64,000 bases of DNA. Origin: Flavobacterium daemonense. Lineage in GTDB: Bacteria > Bacteroidota > Bacteroidia > Flavobacteriales > Flavobacteriaceae. The stretch is taken from positions 124,001 through 188,000 of the forward strand of contig NZ_VJYD01000007.1 in the NCBI RefSeq assembly GCF_007341385.1. The letters run 5' to 3'. The notes below the pieces were generated by a model. It ran no database searches. It saw only the letters and a list, made by a program, of their open reading frames with translations, and was not told the DNA's origin. How positions within the stretch are numbered: position 1 is the first letter of the stretch; every line of letters starts with the position of its first letter. Shown here piece by piece: positions 28,269 to 40,100 of this stretch. Both the position numbers and the translations under genes were made by a program.

Positions 28269-28273
28269 GCTGC

Positions 28274-28687
28274 TTAAGAATTGCTTTGTGTGTTATTGAT
28301 AGCTCCAAGCACGATTGTAACGTGGTTAGAACGTTTTCTTATTCTGTGTGCGCGACCTTGAGGAGCTGGACGAAGTCTTTTCAACATCATTCCACCATCT
28401 ACTCTGATCTCTTTAACAAATAATCCAGCTTCTTCTAAATTACCTTCACTATTTTTTTGCTCCCAGTTGTTGATTGCAGATAATAATAGTTTTTCTAATT
28501 TTCTTGAAGCTTCTTTAGAACTGAATCTTAAAATGTTAAGTGCTCTTTCTACCTTCTGACCTCTTACCAAGTCCGCTACTAAGCGCATTTTTCTAGGTGA
28601 AGTAGGGCAGTTATTCAATTTTGCGAAAGCAATAGACTTATTAGCCTCTTTTCTCGCATCTGCTGTTTCTCTTTTACGAACTCCCAT
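28274..28687 (-). CDS. rplV: 50S ribosomal protein L22 (uL22)
   Basis: The 137-residue protein has [20 protein letters not shown], the conserved L22 start, and the beta-hairpin segment [20 protein letters not shown] that reaches into the exit tunnel. The N-terminus is about 15 residues longer than that of E. coli L22. It lies six bases after rpsS. Confidence 0.98.
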
Positions 28688-28693
28688 TGCTTC

Positions 28694-28972
28694 TTATTTT
28701 TTACCTTTATTTTTTGCTCCAGCATGACCTCTAAAAGATCTAGTTGGTGAAAACTCTCCTAATTTGTGACCTACCATGTTTTCTGTTACGTAAACTGGTA
28801 CAAATTGACGACCGTTATGAACTGCGATAGTTTGTCCAACGAAATCTGGAGTAATCATTGAAGCTCTAGACCAAGTCTTTACTACTCCATTTTTACCACT
28901 TTCTACGTTTTCTTGAACTTTCTTGTCTAATTTATAATGAACGAAAGGTCCTTTTTTTAATGAACGTGCCAT
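28694..28972 (-). CDS. rpsS: 30S ribosomal protein S19 (uS19)
   Basis: The 92-residue protein begins [19 protein letters not shown] and has the signature [18 protein letters not shown]. It is part of the 30S head with S13. It lies six bases after rplB. Confidence 0.98.
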   Translation of the reverse strand: MARSLKKGPFVHYKLDKKVQENVESGKNGVVKTWSRASMITPDFVGQTIAVHNGRQFVPVYVTENMVGHKLGEFSPTRSFRGHAGAKNKGKK

Positions 28973-28978
28973 ATCTTA

Positions 28979-29803
28979 TTATTTCTTTCTACGTTCTACG
29001 ATATACTTGTTACTCGGGTTTTTCTTAGAACGAGTTCTGTAACCTTTAGCTGGCAATCCGTTTCTTGAACGTGGGTGCCCTCCAGAAGAACGTCCTTCAC
29101 CACCTCCCATAGGGTGATCAACTGGGTTCATCGCTACTGGTCTAGTTCTAGGTCTTCTTCCTAACCATCTTGTTCTACCTGCTTTTCCAGATACAACTAA
29201 TTGGTGGTCAGAGTTAGAAACAGCTCCAATTGTAGCCGAACAAGTTAACAAGATCAATCTTGTCTCACCAGATGGCATTTTAATTGTTGCATATTTCCCG
29301 TCTCTTGCCATTAACTGAGCAAAAGTTCCAGCTGAACGAGCAATTACAGCTCCTTGTCCTGGACGTAACTCAATACAAGATATAACAGTTCCAAGAGGAA
29401 TTCTGCTTAAAGGCAATGTATTACCAATTTCAGGTTGAGATTCTGGACCAGAAACTAGCTTCTGACCAACTTTCAATCCGTTTTGAGCAATTACATAAGT
29501 TTTCTCACCATCAGCATAAGCTAATAAAGCGATAAATGCAGTACGATTTGGATCGTATTCGATTGATTTCACTGTAGCTGGAATTCCATCTTTAGTTCTT
29601 TTGAAATCAATAATACGATATCTCTGCTTGTGACCACCACCCGTATAACGCATGGTCATCTTTCCTTGACTATTTCTACCTCCAGAGTTTTTTATCGGCG
29701 CTATCAAAGAGCGTTCCGGCTTATCAGTTGTAATGGCGTCATAACCATTCACAACTCTAAATCGCTGACCTGGGGTAATAGGTTTTAATTTTCTTACTGA
29801 CAT
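28979..29803 (-). CDS. rplB: 50S ribosomal protein L2 (uL2)
   Basis: The 274-residue protein is required for subunit association and peptidyl transfer. It has [40 protein letters not shown] and the conserved [20 protein letters not shown] with the functional His near the C-terminus. It lies nine bases after rplW. Confidence 0.98.
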   Translation of the reverse strand: MSVRKLKPITPGQRFRVVNGYDAITTDKPERSLIAPIKNSGGRNSQGKMTMRYTGGGHKQRYRIIDFKRTKDGIPATVKSIEYDPNRTAFIALLAYADGEKTYVIAQNGLKVGQKLVSGPESQPEIGNTLPLSRIPLGTVISCIELRPGQGAVIARSAGTFAQLMARDGKYATIKMPSGETRLILLTCSATIGAVSNSDHQLVVSGKAGRTRWLGRRPRTRPVAMNPVDHPMGGGEGRSSGGHPRSRNGLPAKGYRTRSKKNPSNKYIVERRKK

Positions 29804-29812
29804 TTTTCTATC

Positions 29813-30103
29813 TTAGATATTGTTGTAAAAATCAATTGTTTCTCCTTCTTGTACTTGAACAATAGCTTTTTTATAAGCATTTGTCTTTCCACTGATTAAA
29901 CCACTTTTAGTGTATTTAGTAGATCTATCTGGTCTCACATTCATTGTGTTAACTGAAACGATAGTTACTCCATAAGCAGCCTCAACAGCTTTCTTAATCT
30001 CAACTTTGTTTGCTTTTTTGTCAACAACGAATCCGAAGCGGTTTAGAACTTCACTTTCTTTGGTTACTTTTTCCGTTACTATAGGTCTAATAATGATACT
30101 CAT
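29813..30103 (-). CDS. rplW: 50S ribosomal protein L23 (uL23)
   Basis: The 96-residue protein at the tunnel exit, docking site for trigger factor and SRP, has IRPIVTEKVTKESEVLNRFG and VDKKANKVEIKKAVEAAYGV. Length is standard. It lies seven bases after rplD. Confidence 0.98.
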   Translation of the reverse strand: MSIIIRPIVTEKVTKESEVLNRFGFVVDKKANKVEIKKAVEAAYGVTIVSVNTMNVRPDRSTKYTKSGLISGKTNAYKKAIVQVQEGETIDFYNNI

Positions 30104-30110
30104 AATCCTA

Positions 30111-30740
30111 TTATTTGCTTAAATTTTCTTCAATTAACTCTAAAGAACCTTCTAAAAGCACTAAATTATTAGTGTTTAAAATAGCGTAAGTGCTTAATTC
30201 AGAGCTAGTTACGACATTTGAAGCCTTTAAATTACGTGACGACAAATATACGTTTTTATTCGACTCTCCCAACACAAATAGAGATTTTTTATTTTCTAAC
30301 CCTAAAGCTTTCAAAACGTTAATGAAATTTTTAGTGTTCGGCGCATCAAAATTAAAGTCTTCTAAAACGATAATATTTGATTCTTTTGCTTTGATTGAGA
30401 AAGCTGATTTTCTAGCCAATCTTTTTAAAGCTTTATTCAATTTAAATGAATAACTTCTTGGTCTTGGCCCGAAAACTGTTCCTCCACCTTTAAACAAAGG
30501 ATTCTTAACACTTCCTGCACGAGCTGTACCCGTACCTTTTTGTTTTTTAATCTTACGCGTACTTCCAGTTACTTCAGCTCTTTCTTTAGCTTTGTGAGTA
30601 CCTTGTCTTTGATTAGCAAGATATTGCTTAACATCAAGATATACAGCGTGATTGTTTGGCTCAATTGCGAATACTGAATCAGAAAGTTGAACTTTTCTAC
30701 CAGTATCTTTTCCGTTGAAATCTAATACTTTTACTTCCAT
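30111..30740 (-). CDS. rplD: 50S ribosomal protein L4 (uL4)
   Basis: The 209-residue protein has the exit-tunnel loop [20 protein letters not shown] and [20 protein letters not shown]. The frame extends 15 codons upstream to 30785 into rplC, but the ATG at 30740 ([14 protein letters not shown]) is the family start. It shares one base with the rplC stop codon (TAATG), so the two genes are translationally coupled. In E. coli, L4 represses the S10 operon; the rplC leader here shows no obvious equivalent structure. Confidence 0.97.
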   Translation of the reverse strand: MEVKVLDFNGKDTGRKVQLSDSVFAIEPNNHAVYLDVKQYLANQRQGTHKAKERAEVTGSTRKIKKQKGTGTARAGSVKNPLFKGGGTVFGPRPRSYSFKLNKALKRLARKSAFSIKAKESNIIVLEDFNFDAPNTKNFINVLKALGLENKKSLFVLGESNKNVYLSSRNLKASNVVTSSELSTYAILNTNNLVLLEGSLELIEENLSK

Positions 30741-31357
30741 TACTTCTGAATGATTACGTAAGAGTTTTTGTGCCCAGGAATACATCCTTTAACAACAAGT
30801 AGATTCTTCTCAGCAACTACTTTTAAAACTCTAAGGTTTTGAACTTTCACATTATCTCCTCCCATTCTTCCAGCCATACGCATTCCTTTGAATACTCTAG
30901 ATGGATAAGAAGAAGCTCCTACAGAACCTGGCGCTCTTAAACGATTGTGCTGACCATGAGTAGCTTGTCCAACACCACCAAAACCGTGACGTTTAACAAC
31001 ACCCTGGAAACCTTTACCTTTAGATACACCTTGTACATCTACAAATTCTCCTTCTTCAAAAATAGAAACATCAATAAGATCTCCTAATTTTTGTTCAGTT
31101 GCAAAATCTTGGAATTCAACGACTTTTTTCTTAGCAACAGTTCCAGCTTTTTTAAAGTGACCTAAAGCCGCTTTAGTAGAATGTTTCTCGTTTTTGTCAT
31201 CGAAACCAAGTTGCAACGCTTCGTACCCGTCAACACCTTTGGTTCTGACTTGGGTAACAACACATGGACCAGCTTCGATTACCGTACAAGGAATGTTTTT
31301 CCCGTTTTCATCAAAAATACTAGTCATGCCGATTTTCTTACCAATTAACCCAGACAT
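30740..31357 (-). CDS. rplC: 50S ribosomal protein L3 (uL3)
   Basis: The 205-residue protein begins [20 protein letters not shown] and has [20 protein letters not shown] plus the conserved loop [20 protein letters not shown] near the peptidyl transferase centre. It is the first gene of the S10-type block here, because rpsJ is cut off by a terminator 356 bases upstream. A consensus promoter lies about 75 bases before the ATG. Confidence 0.98.
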   Translation of the reverse strand: MSGLIGKKIGMTSIFDENGKNIPCTVIEAGPCVVTQVRTKGVDGYEALQLGFDDKNEKHSTKAALGHFKKAGTVAKKKVVEFQDFATEQKLGDLIDVSIFEEGEFVDVQGVSKGKGFQGVVKRHGFGGVGQATHGQHNRLRAPGSVGASSYPSRVFKGMRMAGRMGGDNVKVQNLRVLKVVAEKNLLVVKGCIPGHKNSYVIIQK

Positions 31358-31426
31358 AAATATTAATTATTAATTACTAAAATTCCCTTCAATTTGAAAA
31401 TAACAGAAATTTCCAAACAGGGAGTG

Positions 31427-31458
31427 CAAAAGTAGGCATTAAAATTGAATATACCAAA
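31427..31458 (-). promoter_or_regulatory. rplC promoter, start of the S10/spc transcript
   Basis: The minus strand has TTTG (31455-31458), 20 bp and TACTTTTG (31427-31434) followed by C. Both boxes match the consensus. The leader is about 65 bases. Confidence 0.75.
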
Positions 31459-31713
31459 CAGTTATAAAAATTAAATCGCTCATAATCAAAATCCAAGCTT
31501 CAAAATGATGATCAAAACAACTTTTTTCTTCTCCATTTTTGAAACATATTTTTTAATATTTAGACAATCCATACTTAACAATTCCATAATAAAACTTAAA
31601 CCTAAAACTTTCGCATCCCTTTAAAACAAAGGTTTTTAGACAAAATTTAAAGACACACAAAACCATAAAACACTTAAAAAATACACGAAACAAAATCAAA
31701 AATTAAAAACAAA

Positions 31714-31741
31714 AAAAGCGAGACGTTTCTGTCTCGCTTTT
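31714..31741 (-). terminator. Terminator after rpsJ (end of str operon)
   Basis: Perfect 11-bp stem (31714-31724 with 31731-31741), six-base loop and a T-run on the minus strand, 21 bases after the rpsJ stop codon. Confidence 0.88.
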
Positions 31742-31762
31742 TATATAAAAAATATAAAAAAA

Positions 31763-32068
31763 TTATACTTTAATCTCCACTTCTACTCCACTTGGCAATT
31801 CAAGTTTCATTAAAGCATCAATAGTTTTAGATGAAGATGAATAAATATCAATCAATCTCTTGTATGACATTACTTCAAATTGCTCTCTCGCTTTTTTGTT
31901 AACGTGCGGAGAACGTAATACAGTGAAAAGTTTTTTGTGAGTTGGCAACGGAATTGGACCTGTTACAACTGCTCCAGTAGTTTTTACTGTTTTTACGATC
32001 TTTTCAGCAGATTTATCTACCAACATGTGATCGTAAGACTTTAGTTTTATTCTGATTTTTTGACTCAT
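31763..32068 (-). CDS. rpsJ: 30S ribosomal protein S10 (uS10)
   Basis: The 101-residue protein begins [20 protein letters not shown] and has [20 protein letters not shown]. It is also NusE in antitermination complexes. It is ten bases after fusA and followed by a terminator, so it belongs to the str transcript rather than leading the S10 operon as in E. coli. No tuf gene lies between fusA and rpsJ. Confidence 0.98.
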
Positions 32069-32078
32069 TTTCTTAAAA

Positions 32079-34235
32079 TTAAGCGTTACCTTTTGCTTTT
32101 TTGATTACCTCTTCTGAAATATTAGAAGGTGTTTCTGCATAGTGAGAGAACTCCATTGTTGAAGTAGCTCTACCAGAAGATAATGTTCTTAATGTAGTTA
32201 CATAACCAAACATTTCTGATAAAGGCACATCAGCTTTAATAGTTTTAGCACCATTTCTATCACCCATGTCATTAACCTGACCTCTACGACGGTTCAAGTC
32301 ACCAACGATATCACCCATGTTTTCTTCAGGAGTAATAACTTCGATTTTCATGATTGGCTCAAGAATAACAGCTCCAGCAGCACGTCCTGATTCTTTATAA
32401 CCCATTCTAGCCGCTAATTCAAAAGAAAGAGCATCAGAATCCACAGGGTGGAAAGATCCATCTAATAAAGTTACTTTCAAACTATCAACAGCGTATCCAG
32501 CTAATGGACCTGTTTTCATAGCCTCACGGAAACCTTTTTCAACAGCAGGAATATACTCTTTCGGTACGTTACCACCTTTTACCTCATTTACAAACTGTAA
32601 TCCAACTGGGACTTTACCATCAACTTCATCAGCAGGCTCGATTCTAAATACGATATCACCGAATTTACCACGACCTCCAGATTGTTTTTTGTAAGTTTCT
32701 CTATGTTGTGCAGATTTAGTAAACGCCTCTTTGTATTCTACTTGTGGCTCACCTTGATTAACCTCTACTTTAAACTCACGTTTCATACGATCAACTAAGA
32801 TATCTAAGTGAAGCTCACCCATACCAGAAATAATAGTTTGACCAGAAGCCTCATCAGTTCTTACAGTAAATGTTGGATCTTCTTCAGCTAATTTAGCCAA
32901 AGCCATACCCATTTTATCAACGTCAGCTTTAGTTTTAGGCTCGATAGCAATACCAATTACAGGCTCTGGGAATTTCATAGACTCCAAAATAATTGGATTC
33001 TTTTCATCACACAAAGTATCTCCAGTTTTGATATCTTTAAATCCTACAGCAGCTCCAATATCTCCAGCCTCAATAAATTCGATCGGATTTTGTTTGTTAG
33101 CATGCATTTGGTAAATACGAGAAATTCTCTCTTTGTTACCAGAACGAGTATTTAATACATATGAACCAGCATCTAAACGTCCAGAGTAAGCACGGAAGAA
33201 AGCTAAACGACCTACGAATGGGTCAGTAGCAATTTTAAATGCTAAAGCAGCAAACGGCTCTTTTACATCTGGGCGACGTAAGATTTTAGTTTGATCTTCT
33301 TCTAATAACTCAGCATCATCAGGGTGAATTCCTTCAATACCTTCTTTATCCAATGGAGATGGCAAATACTTACAAACAGCATCTAACATAAATTGAACTC
33401 CTTTGTTTTTGAAAGAAGAACCAGCAAGCATAGGAATGATTGCCATATCGATAGTTGCAGCTCTTAACGCATTGTTGATTTCTTCCTCTGTAATAGAGTT
33501 TTCATCTTCCATGTATTTATCTAAAAGATTCTCATCATAAGTTGCGATCTCTTCGATAAGGATAGAACGGTAGTGCTTTACATCATCAACCATATCAGCT
33601 GGGATATCAACGATATCAAAAGTAGCTCCTTGAGTTTCATCATGCCATACAATAGCTTGATTTTTAACTAAGTCAACAATACCTTTAAAATCTGCTTCAT
33701 CACCAATAGGCAAAGTAATTGCAACCGCATTCGATTTCAACATATCTTTAACCTGCCCGCATACAGCTAAAAAGTTAGCACCTTGACGGTCCATTTTGTT
33801 TACGAATCCCATACGAGGAACTCTATATTGATCTGCAAGTCTCCAGTTAGTTTCTGATTGAGGCTCAACACCATCAACTGCACTAAATAAGAAAACCAAT
33901 CCATCAAGTACACGTAAAGAACGGTTTACCTCTACAGTAAAGTCAACGTGTCCAGGAGTATCAATAATATTAAAGTGGTAAGGCAATGATTCTGGAAGAA
34001 CTTTACCTTGCTCAGTTGGAAAATTCCAAGTACAAGTTGTAGCAGCAGAAGTAATTGTGATACCTCTTTCTTGCTCTTGCGCCATCCAGTCCATTGTTGC
34101 AGCACCATCGTGTACCTCACCAATTTTGTGTGACTTTCCAGTGTAAAAAAGAATACGCTCAGTTGTTGTTGTTTTACCAGCATCAATGTGAGCAGCAATC
34201 CCGATATTTCTTGTATATTTTAAATCTCTAGCCAT
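32079..34235 (-). CDS. fusA: Elongation factor G
   Basis: The 718-residue translocase GTPase has G1 [15 protein letters not shown], switch regions [23 protein letters not shown], the NKMDRQGA motif, and EF-G domains II-V ending with [20 protein letters not shown]. It drives tRNA and mRNA movement on the ribosome and ribosome recycling. It lies ten bases after rpsG. Length and domain order fit canonical EF-G rather than EF-G2 or a tetracycline-protection protein. Confidence 0.98.
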   Translation of the reverse strand: MARDLKYTRNIGIAAHIDAGKTTTTERILFYTGKSHKIGEVHDGAATMDWMAQEQERGITITSAATTCTWNFPTEQGKVLPESLPYHFNIIDTPGHVDFTVEVNRSLRVLDGLVFLFSAVDGVEPQSETNWRLADQYRVPRMGFVNKMDRQGANFLAVCGQVKDMLKSNAVAITLPIGDEADFKGIVDLVKNQAIVWHDETQGATFDIVDIPADMVDDVKHYRSILIEEIATYDENLLDKYMEDENSITEEEINNALRAATIDMAIIPMLAGSSFKNKGVQFMLDAVCKYLPSPLDKEGIEGIHPDDAELLEEDQTKILRRPDVKEPFAALAFKIATDPFVGRLAFFRAYSGRLDAGSYVLNTRSGNKERISRIYQMHANKQNPIEFIEAGDIGAAVGFKDIKTGDTLCDEKNPIILESMKFPEPVIGIAIEPKTKADVDKMGMALAKLAEEDPTFTVRTDEASGQTIISGMGELHLDILVDRMKREFKVEVNQGEPQVEYKEAFTKSAQHRETYKKQSGGRGKFGDIVFRIEPADEVDGKVPVGLQFVNEVKGGNVPKEYIPAVEKGFREAMKTGPLAGYAVDSLKVTLLDGSFHPVDSDALSFELAARMGYKESGRAAGAVILEPIMKIEVITPEENMGDIVGDLNRRRGQVNDMGDRNGAKTIKADVPLSEMFGYVTTLRTLSSGRATSTMEFSHYAETPSNISEEVIKKAKGNA

Positions 34236-34245
34236 TTCTTACGAA

Positions 34246-34722
34246 TTAAAATCTAAAGTGAGAGAATGCTTTGTTAGCTTCTGCCATTTTGTGAGTATCC
34301 ATTCTTTTCTTAACCGCAGCACCTTCTTCTTTAGCCGCAGCTAAACACTCAGAAGCTAAACGTTGTGCCATAGATTTTTCATTTCTTCTTCTTGAATAAA
34401 GTATTAACCACTTCATTGCCATAGAAATTTTTCTGTCTGGACGAATCTGCATTGGAATTTGGAATGTAGCTCCACCAACCCTACGGCTACGTACTTCTAC
34501 GTGAGGCATAACGTTAGTTAAAGCATCTTTCCAGATCTCTAATGAAGTTTTCTCATCATTTTGCTTTTTAGTTTCGATGATATCAATTGCATCATAAAAT
34601 ACTTTAAAAGCTGTAGATTTCTTACCATCCCACATTAAGTTATTCACAAAACGTGTTACTAATTGGTCGTTAAACCTTGGATCTGGTAAAAGTGGTCTTT
34701 TCTTTGCCGCTCTTTTTCTCAT
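34246..34722 (-). CDS. rpsG: 30S ribosomal protein S7 (uS7)
   Basis: The 158-residue protein begins [19 protein letters not shown] and has [20 protein letters not shown] with FQIPMQI. It nucleates the 30S head and in E. coli represses the str operon. It lies 24 bases after rpsL. Confidence 0.98.
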   Translation of the reverse strand: MRKRAAKKRPLLPDPRFNDQLVTRFVNNLMWDGKKSTAFKVFYDAIDIIETKKQNDEKTSLEIWKDALTNVMPHVEVRSRRVGGATFQIPMQIRPDRKISMAMKWLILYSRRRNEKSMAQRLASECLAAAKEEGAAVKKRMDTHKMAEANKAFSHFRF

Positions 34723-34746
34723 GTCTTTTTCTTAAAAGTTTTTAAA

Positions 34747-35130
34747 TTACTTTTTTGCTTCTTTTGGGCGTTTAGCACCGTACTTAGATCTTCTTTGCGT
34801 TCTTCCTGCAACACCTGACGTATCAAGCGCTCCACGAACGATATGATATCTAACACCTGGTAAATCTTTTACCCTTCCACCTCGCACTAATACTATCGAG
34901 TGCTCTTGTAGATTATGTCCTTCTCCTGGGATGTAAGCATTCACCTCATTACCATTTGTCAAACGTACACGCGCAACTTTACGCATTGCAGAGTTTGGTT
35001 TTTTTGGTGTAGTAGTGTAAACACGCGTACAAACCCCTCTTCTTTGAGGACAAGAATCTAAAGCAACCGATTTACTCTTCTTAGTGATCTGAGTTCTTCC
35101 TGTTCTTACTAATTGTTGAATTGTTGGCAT
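34747..35130 (-). CDS. rpsL: 30S ribosomal protein S12 (uS12)
   Basis: The 127-residue decoding-centre protein begins [20 protein letters not shown] and has [20 protein letters not shown] and [19 protein letters not shown]. The Lys residues at which streptomycin-resistance changes occur in E. coli (TPKKPNSA and RVKDLPG) are wild type. It is the first gene of the str operon, with a consensus promoter upstream. Confidence 0.98.
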
Positions 35131-35183
35131 AATTAATACTAAAAATTATTATGTTTATTAAATTCCCGCTTTTTACGGGGTTG

Positions 35184-35214
35184 CAAATGTATAAAATATT
35201 TTTCACTATACAAA
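35184..35214 (-). promoter_or_regulatory. str operon (rpsL) promoter
   Basis: The minus strand has TTTG (35211-35214), 19 bp and TACATTTG (35184-35191) followed by C. The leader carries a small CCCCG/CGGG-type hairpin around 35165-35180 of unknown role. Confidence 0.75.
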
Positions 35215-35297
35215 CGTTAATTCATTAATTTTCAACAACATTATTTAGACTTATGATTTTATAAACAAACATTCGATATTTGCAATACTTTTAACGA

Positions 35298-37016
35298 ATG
35301 AAAAAACAGCTTTTGAAACAAATATTATTTTTATTCTTTTTCTCTATTACAAGCATTTGCAGTCATGCGCAAAATTTTCACTTGACAATAAACGGAACTA
35401 ATCAATCTGAAAACCAAATAATTGATTCACTCAACTATAAGTCTATCCATCCAAACATAAAATCACTTCTTGATGAAGTAAACAGCACTTCTGAAAAATT
35501 ACTGAAAACAGGGTATTTAGAAAACAATATCTTAAACACAACTCAAATAAACGACACCACCTACCATTCAATAATAGAGCTAAAAAAGCAAACAAAATTC
35601 ATACATATATATATAGGTATAAACAATTTATTATTTGATTCTGAAAAAGCAAAAAATGACACCATCATTTTGCCATATAGCGAAGTCGAAAATTTCTTAA
35701 ATCAAAAAATAATTGATGCGGAAAAACAAGGTTTCGCCTTAAGCAAAATCAAATTAGAAAACATCAAAAAAAGGAATTCCATAATTTATGCCGACTTAAA
35801 TTTTAAATCAGAAAAAAAAAGAACAATAAATTCCATCATTCTTAATTATTCAAATTCAAAGGAAAAAGATTTTTTTCCAAAAGGACACCTAAAACAACTA
35901 AACAAAAAATACTTAAACAAAACTTTTAATCAAGAAACAACACAGCAACTTTACGAGGAGATTAATAGTTATGAATTTATTTCACAGACAAAATATCCAG
36001 AAATATTATTCACTACAGATTCTACCAAAATTTACACCTATATAGAAAAAAGAAAAGCAAATACATTTGATGGTTATATTGGGTTTTCTAACGACAAAAA
36101 CGAAAAATTAAACATAAATGGATATATAGACATTTCACTTTTAAACACTCTTCGTGCTGGAGAGCAATTTTCTTTATATTGGAAAAGTGATGGAAACCAG
36201 CAAAAAACCTTTAATACTAGATTAGAAATTCCATACATTTTTAAATCACCGCTAGGCATAAAAGCGCAATTAAACATTTTCAAACAAGACAGCACATTTC
36301 AAAACACAAAAACCTCAATTGATCTCGGCTACTTTTTAAATTATAATTCTAGAATTTATGCCGGTTATCAAGCAACAGAATCAAGCGACATTCAAAACAT
36401 CAATAATTCGCAAATTAGCGATTTCAAAAATGCTTATTTCACATCAAGCTTCGATTACAAAAAAATCGACCACATCAACAATCTCCTGCCTAAAAAAGCT
36501 TATATAAACTGGGTAATTGGCTATGGAAAAAGGAACACTAATTCTTCACCAGAGACCGCAGGGTCAAGCAAGCAATTTTATACAAATATTAATGCCTCGT
36601 ATAACTTTGAGATAAATGACAAGAATTTCATTAACATAAATTCACAAAATTTTTATCTTAACAGTAAAAATTATATTTCAAATGAATTATATCGTTTTGG
36701 GGGCATGAATTCCATCCGAGGCTTTTTAGAAAACAGTCTTCAATCCAACCTCAATTTTTTAATTCTAACAGAATACCGATACAAATTTTCACGAAATATT
36801 TACGTACACACAATTGCAGATTACGGTATTTATCAAGACTTAACGTCATCTATTAATCCAAATGAGACAAAAAAACTAATTGGCCTAGGAATAGGTTCTG
36901 TACTGCAGACACCAAATGGACTATTGAAGATAACTCTTACAAACGGAAGTCAAGATATTCAAGAATTACAATTATATAACACTATCGTAAACATATGTTA
37001 TAATGTTAAATTTTAG
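35298..37016 (+). CDS. Omp85-superfamily outer membrane protein with POTRA-like N-terminus
   Basis: The 572-residue exported protein has a signal peptide (to about residue 25, ICSHAQ). The periplasmic part has at least one and perhaps two POTRA-like units (about 125-175 and 175-260, with the pattern FPKGHLKQLNKKYLNKTF). A C-terminal barrel contains the Omp85 lid-loop motif RFGGMNSIRGF with the key Arg. It could insert barrel proteins or secrete a partner like TamA or two-partner secretion pores; it is shorter than BamA. AT-rich codon use contrasts with the SusC gene 85 bases downstream. A weak GATATTTG box (35275-35282) precedes it. Confidence 0.75.
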   Translation: MKKQLLKQILFLFFFSITSICSHAQNFHLTINGTNQSENQIIDSLNYKSIHPNIKSLLDEVNSTSEKLLKTGYLENNILNTTQINDTTYHSIIELKKQTKFIHIYIGINNLLFDSEKAKNDTIILPYSEVENFLNQKIIDAEKQGFALSKIKLENIKKRNSIIYADLNFKSEKKRTINSIILNYSNSKEKDFFPKGHLKQLNKKYLNKTFNQETTQQLYEEINSYEFISQTKYPEILFTTDSTKIYTYIEKRKANTFDGYIGFSNDKNEKLNINGYIDISLLNTLRAGEQFSLYWKSDGNQQKTFNTRLEIPYIFKSPLGIKAQLNIFKQDSTFQNTKTSIDLGYFLNYNSRIYAGYQATESSDIQNINNSQISDFKNAYFTSSFDYKKIDHINNLLPKKAYINWVIGYGKRNTNSSPETAGSSKQFYTNINASYNFEINDKNFININSQNFYLNSKNYISNELYRFGGMNSIRGFLENSLQSNLNFLILTEYRYKFSRNIYVHTIADYGIYQDLTSSINPNETKKLIGLGIGSVLQTPNGLLKITLTNGSQDIQELQLYNTIVNICYNVKF

Positions 37017-37101
37017 CAGGAACTGAAAAAAGTTTAATCTAATATTAGGATAGTTAACAAATTATTAAGAGTTTTGCGATACTAATTCAAAATATTTAAA
37101 A

Positions 37102-40100
37102 ATGAAACTAAAGTTCAATGGATTCTTAGTGCTTTTATTAGTACTAATGGCGCAACTTACTTTTGCGCAAGAAAGAGCCGTTACAGGAACTGTTTCTGAC
37201 AATGCCGGAATGCCTTTGCCAGGTGTTAGTGTATTAGTTAAGGGAACAAAATCTGGAACGCAAACTGATTTTGATGGTAAATATACTATCAAAGCATCAT
37301 CAAGCCAAGTTTTGGTATTTAGCTACATTGGTATGAAAACCCAAGAAGTAACTGCGAGTTCTACTTCATTAAACGTAAAATTAGCAGCAGCTGCACAAGA
37401 ACTTGAAGGAGTTGTTGTAACAACTGCATTAGGTATTAAAAGAGAGAAAAAATCTCTTGGTTACTCAGCACAACAAGTAACAGGCGACCAAGTATCAACA
37501 GTTCCAACTGGAAACTTTGTTAACAACTTATCAGGAAAAGTTGCTGGTCTTAGCGTAACTCAAGGTACTAACTTTGCAGGATCTACTAACGTGGTTCTTA
37601 GAGGTTACAAATCACTTTTGGGAGACAACCAGGCTTTATTTGTAGTTGATGGTGTGCCAATCTTAAACAGCAACGTAAACAGTCTTGACCAAAAAAGTGG
37701 TAGAGGCGGATATGACTACGGTAACGCTGCATCAGATATCAACCCAAACAACATTGCAGACATCAACGTATTAAAAGGTGCTGCTGCAACAGCTCTTTAT
37801 GGATCTAGAGCTCAAAATGGTGCGATCATCATTACTACTAAAAAAGGTAAATTAAGAAATGAAATGTCAGTTGAAATTTCTTCTTCTTATACTATGTCTA
37901 CAATGGACAAAAAAACATTCCCTAAATACCAAACTCAATATGGTGAAGGTTATGTTGGAGAAAGCAGCTGGGGTGATTACAATGGACAAAAAATGGCTTC
38001 GACTGGTGATGACGCTTCTTATGGTCCAAAATATACTGGTGAACTAGTTTGGCAATATGATGCTTTCACTCCAGGATCACCAAATTTTGGTAAACAAACT
38101 CCATGGCAGATGGCTAAAAACGGCCCTTCTACATTTTTCCAAACAGGTACTTCAACTGTAAACAACATCGCAAGAAGCGGTGGTACAGACAAAGCTACTT
38201 ACAGATTAACGTACTCTAACACAAATTCAGGAGACATTTTGCCTAATGCTTTATTAAGCAAAAACAACTTCAATGCAACTTCTACTTACAAATTCAACGA
38301 TAAGTTAAGTTCTACATTTAATGCTACTTATGTTTCTCAAAACACAAGAAACAGAAACACTACTGGATACGGAGGTAACCAAATCGCTGGATTCAGACAA
38401 TGGTGGCCAACGAACGTTGACCTTCAAGAACAAAAAGATTTGTATTTCAAAAGCAGACAAAACTACACTTGGAACATAAATGGTCCAGATGATTTAACTC
38501 CTGCTTTCTGGGATAACCCATATTTCCAAAGATACGAAAACTACAACAATGATAGTAGAAAGAGATTTGCTGCGAATGCAAGTATTACTTATGATGTAAA
38601 CAAAAACATCAGCTTAATGGGTAGAATGGGTACTGACGGATTCAACATGACAACTGAAAGTAGAATCGCTGTTGGTTCTTACCCTAATGCTATTGGATCT
38701 AATCCAAACTTATTAAATCAGCCACCACAGTTTTCTGGTTATGCATTAGATCTTTATGATTTTAGCGAGCAAAACTATGATTTCTTGGCTACTTACAAAA
38801 AAGACCTAACTGAAGATTTAAACCTTAACTTCATTTTAGGTACTAACTACAACGTACAAAATAACTTTTCTGAGCAACAAACAACTTCAGGAGGATTATA
38901 TATTCCAGGATTGTATACAATTTCTAACTCAAAATCTGCTCCAACATTACCTAGAACGGTTAAAACAAGAAAAGAAGTGTTAGGTTTATTTGCACAAGCA
39001 ACATTAGGATACAAAGGAACTTACTACTTAGAAGGCTCTGTTAGAAGAGATCAATCTTCTGCTCTTCCTGCAGACAACAATGCATATTGGTATTCTGCAA
39101 TATCTGGAAGTGTTGTTTTCTCAAATTGGTTAAAAGATGTTGAATGGATTAATTTCGGAAAATTCAGAGCTGCTTATGCACAAGTAGGTTCTGACACTCA
39201 AGCGAACGTGCTTTTGAACACATATAATGCACAAACTCCATTTGGAACACCATCTTATGCTTACAATACAACGGCTAAAAATGCAAACTTAAAACCACAA
39301 CAATTAGACAACGTCGAGTTAGGGGTTAATATGCAATTTTTAAACAACAGACTTGGTTTTGACGTAGCTTGGTTCCAAAACAAAGCTTACGACCAAATTT
39401 TACCATTGCCTGTATCAACAGCTACCGGATCAAGCTTTAACAACTTAAATGCTGGTACATTAACAACAAAAGGATTTGAGGTTACATTGAACTTGACTCC
39501 TGTTAAAACAGAAAACTTCGCATGGGATATTTCTGTAAACTGGTCTAATCCTAACACACAAGTTACAGAATTAGCTCCTGGTATTGAGAACATCCAAATT
39601 AACACTCTTCAAGGTGGTGTAAGTATTAATGCTCCACTTCACAAAGATTATGGTTCAATCTGGGGAACAACTTATGTAAGAGATGCTTCTGGAAATAAAG
39701 TAATCGGATCGAATGGTGCTTACCTAGTATCTACAACTACTGACAATAACTTAGGAACATACCAAGCAAAATGGATTGGCGGTATCAACAACAAATTCGC
39801 TTACAAAAACATCTCTTTAAGTTTCTTAATTGATATGAAAAAAGGTGGAAGCGTATTCTCACTTGATCAATACTATGGTTACGGAACAGGTATCTACGAA
39901 AACTCTGTTGGAAATAACGATTTAGGAAACCCAATAAGAAACACTATCGCTAATGGTGGTGGAGTTATATTAGATGGTGTTAAGGCAAATCCGGCTTACA
40001 CGCCAGGAGGTACTCAACCACAATACATTAAAAACGACATTAGATTAAGAAGAGATCAGTCAAGTCAAGTTTTAAATACTGACCCTCCTGCAGCAGAATA

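Larger units (their letters stand above)
31358..31762. other. Gene-free interval between rplC and rpsJ
   Basis: This 405-base AT-rich stretch holds the rplC leader and promoter (31427-31458) and the rpsJ terminator (31714-31741). Between them (31459-31713) I see no conserved gene or strong structure; a 39-codon frame at 31505-31624 on the plus strand looks like chance. Confidence 0.7.

Noticed and set aside
30741..30785. 15-codon extension of rplD
   Set aside because: It runs inside rplC; the conserved L4 start is the ATG at 30740.
31505..31624. 39-codon frame on the plus strand between rplC and rpsJ
   Set aside because: AT-rich, no promoter box, no recognisable protein; likely chance.
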